NCBI RefSeq assembly: GCF_001625695.1
Contig: NZ_AUXY01000083.1
Coordinates: 61,373 to 125,372, forward strand
Direction of reading: 5' to 3'
Source: Pseudoalteromonas luteoviolacea H33-S
GTDB lineage: Bacteria > Pseudomonadota > Gammaproteobacteria > Enterobacterales > Alteromonadaceae
Length of the DNA stretch: 64,000 bases
How positions within the stretch are numbered: the stretch's first letter is position 1; every line of letters begins with the position of its first letter. The notes beneath the pieces are model-generated. The model did not search any database. It was not told where the DNA came from and was given only the letters and a program-made list of their open reading frames with translations. Of the stretch, positions 63,901 to 64,000 are shown one piece after another. The position numbers and the translations under genes are program-made.

Positions 63901-64000
63901 TTTGAGTTAGGGGGACATTCCTTACAGGTCACCAAGCTGGTGGCCCATATAGGTGAGGCGTGTGAGGTTACCTTGTCGCTGCGGGAGATTTTCAATCAGC
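60904..64000 (+). CDS. Nonribosomal peptide synthetase, first module C-A-PCP (gene runs off the window)
   Basis: The frame stays open from ATG to the right edge, at least 1032 codons. Domains: condensation (about 1-440, active site HHLMMDG at His137/His138/Asp142), adenylation (about 456-950, YTSGSTGRPKG, RTGDLVRW and TANGKLDRN visible), and peptidyl carrier (about 965-1032, LGGHS with phosphopantetheine Ser1006). The C domain's N terminus (SPVYNVGGYIK) resembles initiating/siderophore-type C domains, so an acyl group may be loaded. Reading the ten specificity positions gives D-L-F-N-N-A-L-T-Y-K, which I recall as alanine (microcystin McyA module 2). It lies directly after the acylase-exporter pair. 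Ribosome site is weak (AGAAG). Confidence 0.95.
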   Translation, partial: MNKPRTRLPLSLPQSDIFWDQLRNENSPVYNVGGYIKCRKLDIEKITRAHEKVVNGNDAFGIRVNYDADEVYQYISDERDTDLAFIDFSAHSDALTKAKYWLKQVFESPVPFIDTFLFKTWLVKVEEDQYWYVAFAHHLMMDGWGFSNWAKEISRLYNQCTDDESKGITPLALNTVVLKDQEYQKSERYLKDRAYWQTRYHEDNSSIIRANYANEFDHSRACPSRRLELPLSRDFYQQIKDLSQELKVSISHILLGVLSKYFSSAYSASSLCFGIPVHNRRKFSEKKMIGVFTGVNPFNVEIEPGQTFRDLVSEIARQQKSDFRHQRYPISHISRDLGITAHGNAVYEIMFNFLQLDYRDLSFDSYQGELNYVSHNHNKTPLVITLWDGGAEKIELQFEYSQSCFVEQEVQALSERILLLLQSFLHSPDTLLSDVDVLVPAEKALLLTENQSHMETPLSQLCTHEFFEARASLHPEQEALRCNGTSMTYGDLNCRANQLAHYLKAQGVKPDNVVGVCVERSLDMVVAILAILKAGGAYLPLDPDYPESRLAYMVEDSCVDIVLTQTQLKDSFPFLESRALCLDNAKFAVRLATMPSDNLPVSSLGLCAEHLAYLIYTSGSTGRPKGVMVEHRNTAALLTWALDFYSRETLGCVLASTSMCFDLSIFEMFAPLAAGGSVLIVKNILDFSETDDIDKVTLVNTVPSAAQALLTGIKLPAKLRTINLAGEALKQDLVDSLYQAGFSSVYDLYGPSEDTTYSTCKLRIANGRASIGTGIANTQLYVLTPSGQLAPKGVSGELYIGGAGLARGYLNRPKLNDEKFVANPFYDGLDSNSSKRLYRTGDLVRWLPCGELEYLGRLDHQVKIRGFRVELGEIEHVLTVDTGVREAVVLARETAENSKRLVGYLVIDDSIEDEASFLDGLRSHMKQVLPEYMVPSALMVLESLPLTANGKLDRNALPEPEAGFLRGMYVAPQTKTEKILCRIWQEVLELEQVGIQDNFFELGGHSLQVTKLVAHIGEACEVTLSLREIFNQ

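Noticed and set aside
61420..63995. Minus-strand frames inside the NRPS gene
   Set aside because: They are antisense shadows of the condensation and adenylation domains.

Overview
The window reads as a chromosomal piece of a marine gammaproteobacterium, most likely Pseudoalteromonas or a close Alteromonadales relative. This is an inference from family content and style (norR/hmp/nnrS nitric-oxide module, paired bacterioferritins, family I lipase with its foldase, a Y_Y_Y hybrid sensor with AraC output, many small secreted proteins, moderate-to-low G+C). No rRNA, tRNA, CRISPR array or intact insertion sequence was seen.

0-9 kb holds small housekeeping and accessory units: the end of a histidine kinase, a lipoprotein, a 2-oxoglutarate oxygenase, a CTP-synthase-like amidotransferase, a low-molecular-weight phosphatase, a serine hydrolase, an SDR/CMD pair with a divergent LysR regulator, and a PrpD-family dehydratase facing an unknown gene across a strong Fur-like site. 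9-14 kb has a Nudix hydrolase, a YHYH lipoprotein with an EF-hand partner, and a lipase/foldase operon. 14-19 kb is a nitric-oxide detoxification regulon (small membrane protein, nnrS, hmp) read from a sigma-54 promoter and controlled by divergent NorR, with two readable NorR boxes. Two complementary bacterioferritin subunits follow.

20-34 kb contains a TetR/hydrolase pair, a periplasmic binding protein coupled to a LOV-containing membrane hybrid kinase, a FAN1-like nuclease fused to a DnaQ-type exonuclease, an SDF transporter fused to its own solute-binding domain, a stand-alone protein resembling the insertion domain of malate synthase G, and a divergent ScfR/RamB-like regulator.

34-47.6 kb is sparse accessory DNA: two unlisted short peptide genes with glycine-rich or double-glycine leaders, a start-less remnant of a cysteine-rich natural-product precursor, several XRE regulators, small secreted proteins, a large lipoprotein with a divergent 1329-residue hybrid sensor/AraC protein, and a decayed gene.

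47.6 kb to the right edge is a nonribosomal peptide gene cluster, cut by the window end. It has a SyrP-like hydroxylase, a fold-type I aminotransferase, a lipoprotein, a MacAB-like exporter (ATPase, duplicated permease, membrane fusion protein), a periplasmic penicillin-acylase-family Ntn hydrolase, a PvdE/SyrD-type peptide exporter, and an NRPS whose first module is C-A(Ala-like code)-PCP. The parts parallel pyoverdine maturation (PvdE, PvdQ, PvdRT): make an N-acylated peptide, move it to the periplasm, deacylate it, and pump it out. The product is unknown.
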